Source: Euonymus europaeus
Lineage: Eukaryota; Streptophyta; Magnoliopsida; Celastrales; Celastraceae
Assembly (NCBI GenBank): GCA_963580455.1
Contig: OY756961.1
Span: forward strand, 22,611,001-22,675,000
Direction: 5' to 3'
Length of the DNA: 64,000 nucleotides
Shown here: in pieces, positions 62,501 through 64,000 of the stretch
Numbering within the stretch: the first letter of the stretch is position 1
How the letters are laid out: every line of letters begins with the position of its first letter
Notes under the pieces: model-generated
Seen by the model: only the letters and a program-made list of their open reading frames with translations
What the model was told of the DNA's origin: nothing
The model's database searches: none
Program-made: the position numbers and the translations under genes

Positions 62501-62694
62501 AATTCATACCATGATCAACATGGGCAATAACAGACATATTACGAATATTATGCTTTAGGTCCATAATCCTACGAAGCTCATCAGCAGTAAACTTCACCTG
62601 CACATTTTACATGTTTAACTTGCTCAGAACAAAGAAGAACAAGAACTAAAGAAAAAAAAGAGAATAAAGTAAAATGGACCAAAGAACTCACCAT
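59556..62694 (-). CDS. LOS1: cytosolic elongation factor 2 (eEF-2)
   Basis: The GTPase that moves the 80S ribosome along mRNA after peptide-bond formation. Coding exons 62694-62692 (only the ATG), 62597-62510 and 61996-59556 join to 843 residues, the plant eEF-2 length. Motifs are AHVDHG-KST (P-loop, split by intron 2), [19 protein letters not shown] (switch I, with the Thr region phosphorylated in eukaryotes), DSPGHVDF and NKMD. Near the C-terminus, [16 protein letters not shown] carries the His that becomes diphthamide, at residue 700. The very short first coding exon plus a likely 5' UTR intron (about 63472-62743) is a plant translation-factor layout. The long opposite-strand frames inside exon 3 are artefacts. 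Arabidopsis LOS1 is needed for cold-responsive protein synthesis. Confidence 0.97.
62110..62390. repeat. 140-bp tandem duplication in EF-2 intron 2
   Basis: AGAGACAGTGGCAAAAGG (62110) and AGGGACAGTGATGATAGG (62250) start two copies. Both continue with AAAGAAAAGCC and ACCAACCAAAAG. Divergence is roughly 15-20% by eye, and no splice site is involved. Confidence 0.8.
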
Positions 62695-63485
62695 CTTGAC
62701 TACCCTTCAAGTTTTCCAATTAACTTCGTAAAAGAAACCTGCCCAAAAATACAGCGAATTATTTCAACTTGCTTCAAGAAGTTAGGAACACTGTGCACAC
62801 TTAAATACTAACCCAATCAGAAAACCAGCATATAGAAGAGTGGAAAAAACCAGAAGTTCAGTAAAACAATTATCCTTTAATCTTTTGCTATCTCAAACTA
62901 TGTTGTTTCACGTTCACCCCACATCCAAGGACATAACAATAAAGCAGATTATGTAGGGAAAGTAAATTTACACTAGTCATAAAATGCATATGTCGAACAG
63001 ATTTCCAAGAACATTTAACATATTGACTTTATCACCATTACCATAAACTCTAAAATACAACTCAAGAAATTTCATTTAAAAAGAAACAAACTGACGTTAA
63101 TCTATTAACCCAAAGAGTACCAAGCTCGACAAAGAAGGTAATCGCCTGAAGCAATCCATCAAAATACACAGAACTGCATCCTCATGATAATAACACACAC
63201 AGTTACAACCAAAGTCTCTATTTACATAGATACTCATGTAAAAACACCAGCAAATCTACAAAATCCAATACACACACAAAATATAAATCTGAAAGAAAAG
63301 ACAACACAAACCCGAAAAATAAAGCGAATATTAAGAATACGCGAATCTCATACCAACAGATTAATCCAAAAATTATCAAAGGTGATGGCAGAAGAAGAGC
63401 TAACAGAGGCAAAGATACAAACACAGTAAATATGAGTGGTTTGCGATATAATAAGAGAGATCAAAGAGCTTACAGATACGTCGCC

Positions 63486-63545
<60 letters not shown>

Positions 63546-63600
63546 AAAGCGGTTCTGGGCGTCAGAGCTCTCTTCAGTCTCCACAGGTGACGGGAGGCTC
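62695..63600 (-). other. EF-2 5' UTR and its intron
   Basis: The donor CGTATCT|GTAAGC near 63472 and acceptor TTTTGGGCAG|GTTTC near 62743 define a probable leader intron of about 730 bp. The upstream exon contains the CT/GA microsatellite. Leader introns often raise the expression of plant translation-factor genes. Confidence 0.6.
63493..63544. repeat. (AG)26 microsatellite in the EF-2 leader
   Basis: A perfect dinucleotide run; on the EF-2 sense strand it is CT-rich and lies in the presumed 5' UTR exon, close to the predicted transcription start. Confidence 0.95.
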
Positions 63601-63618
63601 TGGCAATAACGAGTTTAG

Positions 63619-63749
63619 TATATATACCGGTTTATCCACCTAGGGTTTCGTACGAAATGAGCTGGGCCTGATAGTTGATTTTGAGCTTAATTTTTGCCAG
63701 AAACAAAGCCTTCTTAGTGCTCACACAGTCACACGAATATAGTTGGGCC
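63619..63749 (-). promoter_or_regulatory. EF-2 core promoter: TATA, telo-box, site II elements
   Basis: On the minus strand TATATATA (63626-63619) is a TATA box about 25-30 bp before the presumed start. An AAACCCTA telo-box lies at 63648-63641. Sense-strand GGCCCA motifs (TGGGCC on plus) lie at 63663-63668 and 63744-63749. Telo-box plus site II is the known combination for co-regulated plant ribosomal-protein and translation-factor genes. Confidence 0.65.
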
Positions 63750-63761
63750 TGATAATGGAAT

Positions 63762-64000
63762 TTGGGCTTAAAAAACAAGGGGAATATTAAAAGGATTATC
63801 CTTTAAATAAAATCCTAATAAGTAATTAGGTACTAGTTTGTCCCTTTTTTTTATTGAAAGTCAAAGACCAAATATATATTAATGTTGGGCTTAAAAAACA
63901 AGGGAATATTAAAAGGATTATCCTTTTAAAAAAATCCTAATTAGTAATTAGGTACTAATTTGTCCTTTTTTTTATTGAAAGTCAAAGACCAAATATATAT
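63762..64000. repeat. 123-bp tandem duplication upstream of EF-2
   Basis: TTGGGCTTAAAAAACAAG at 63762 and 63885 begins two almost identical copies. The second runs off the window at 64000. Each copy carries a TGGGCT site II-like motif. Confidence 0.9.

Overview
The window is nuclear DNA from a flowering plant, almost certainly a eudicot. It is AT-rich, its genes are split by GT-AG introns, spacers are long and filled with plant transposon families (Ty1/copia, LINE, SINE, Stowaway-type MITEs), and one gene is a CYP82-family P450, a family found mainly in eudicots. I cannot fix the species. There are no operons, CRISPR arrays, phage or organellar genes.

Seven genes look intact. From left to right they are: a chloroplast translation initiation factor IF-2 (FUG1-like, minus strand, 12 coding exons, 626-10641); a serine-rich DUF1645-type protein (minus, one exon, 24487-25755); a YchF/Obg-like P-loop NTPase with a probable organelle-targeting N-terminus (plus, 11 exons, 34623-45473); the alpha subunit shared by protein farnesyltransferase and geranylgeranyltransferase-I (plus, 5 exons, 47489-50568); a SAUR protein (plus, 51490-51879); a CYP82-like P450 (plus, 2 exons, 57216-58863); and cytosolic elongation factor 2 (minus, 3 coding exons, 59556-62694). 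From memory, the Arabidopsis YchF (At1g56050) and EF-2 (At1g56070) genes are near neighbours, and serine-rich and SAUR genes lie close to EF-2 paralogues. Part of this window may therefore be an old conserved block, which needs a synteny search.

The stretch 11.6-18.2 kb is a gene graveyard. It holds an AP2/ERF domain fragment, a decayed sugar-phosphate/nucleotide-sugar transporter gene that keeps its exon order and splice sites, a CIPK kinase fragment inside one of that gene's introns, and a polygalacturonase fragment. The stretch 18.2-24.4 kb is spacer with a possible TRIM element. At 28197-33214 lies a full-length but mutated Ty1/copia element with 5-bp target duplications. The long YchF introns carry SINE, LINE and foldback elements. 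A Stowaway MITE lies about 220 bp before the farnesyltransferase start codon. An 82-bp tandem repeat family occurs at 33.4 kb and, inverted, at 56.1 kb.

Three genes serve translation or translation-linked GTP/ATP hydrolysis (IF-2, EF-2, YchF). The upstream regions of IF-2 and EF-2 both carry TGGGCC/T (site II) motifs, and EF-2 also has a telo-box. This is the usual promoter signature of plant translation genes. I found no clearly new biological system. The best leads are the repeat families, the nested pseudogenes and the elements placed in promoters or introns.
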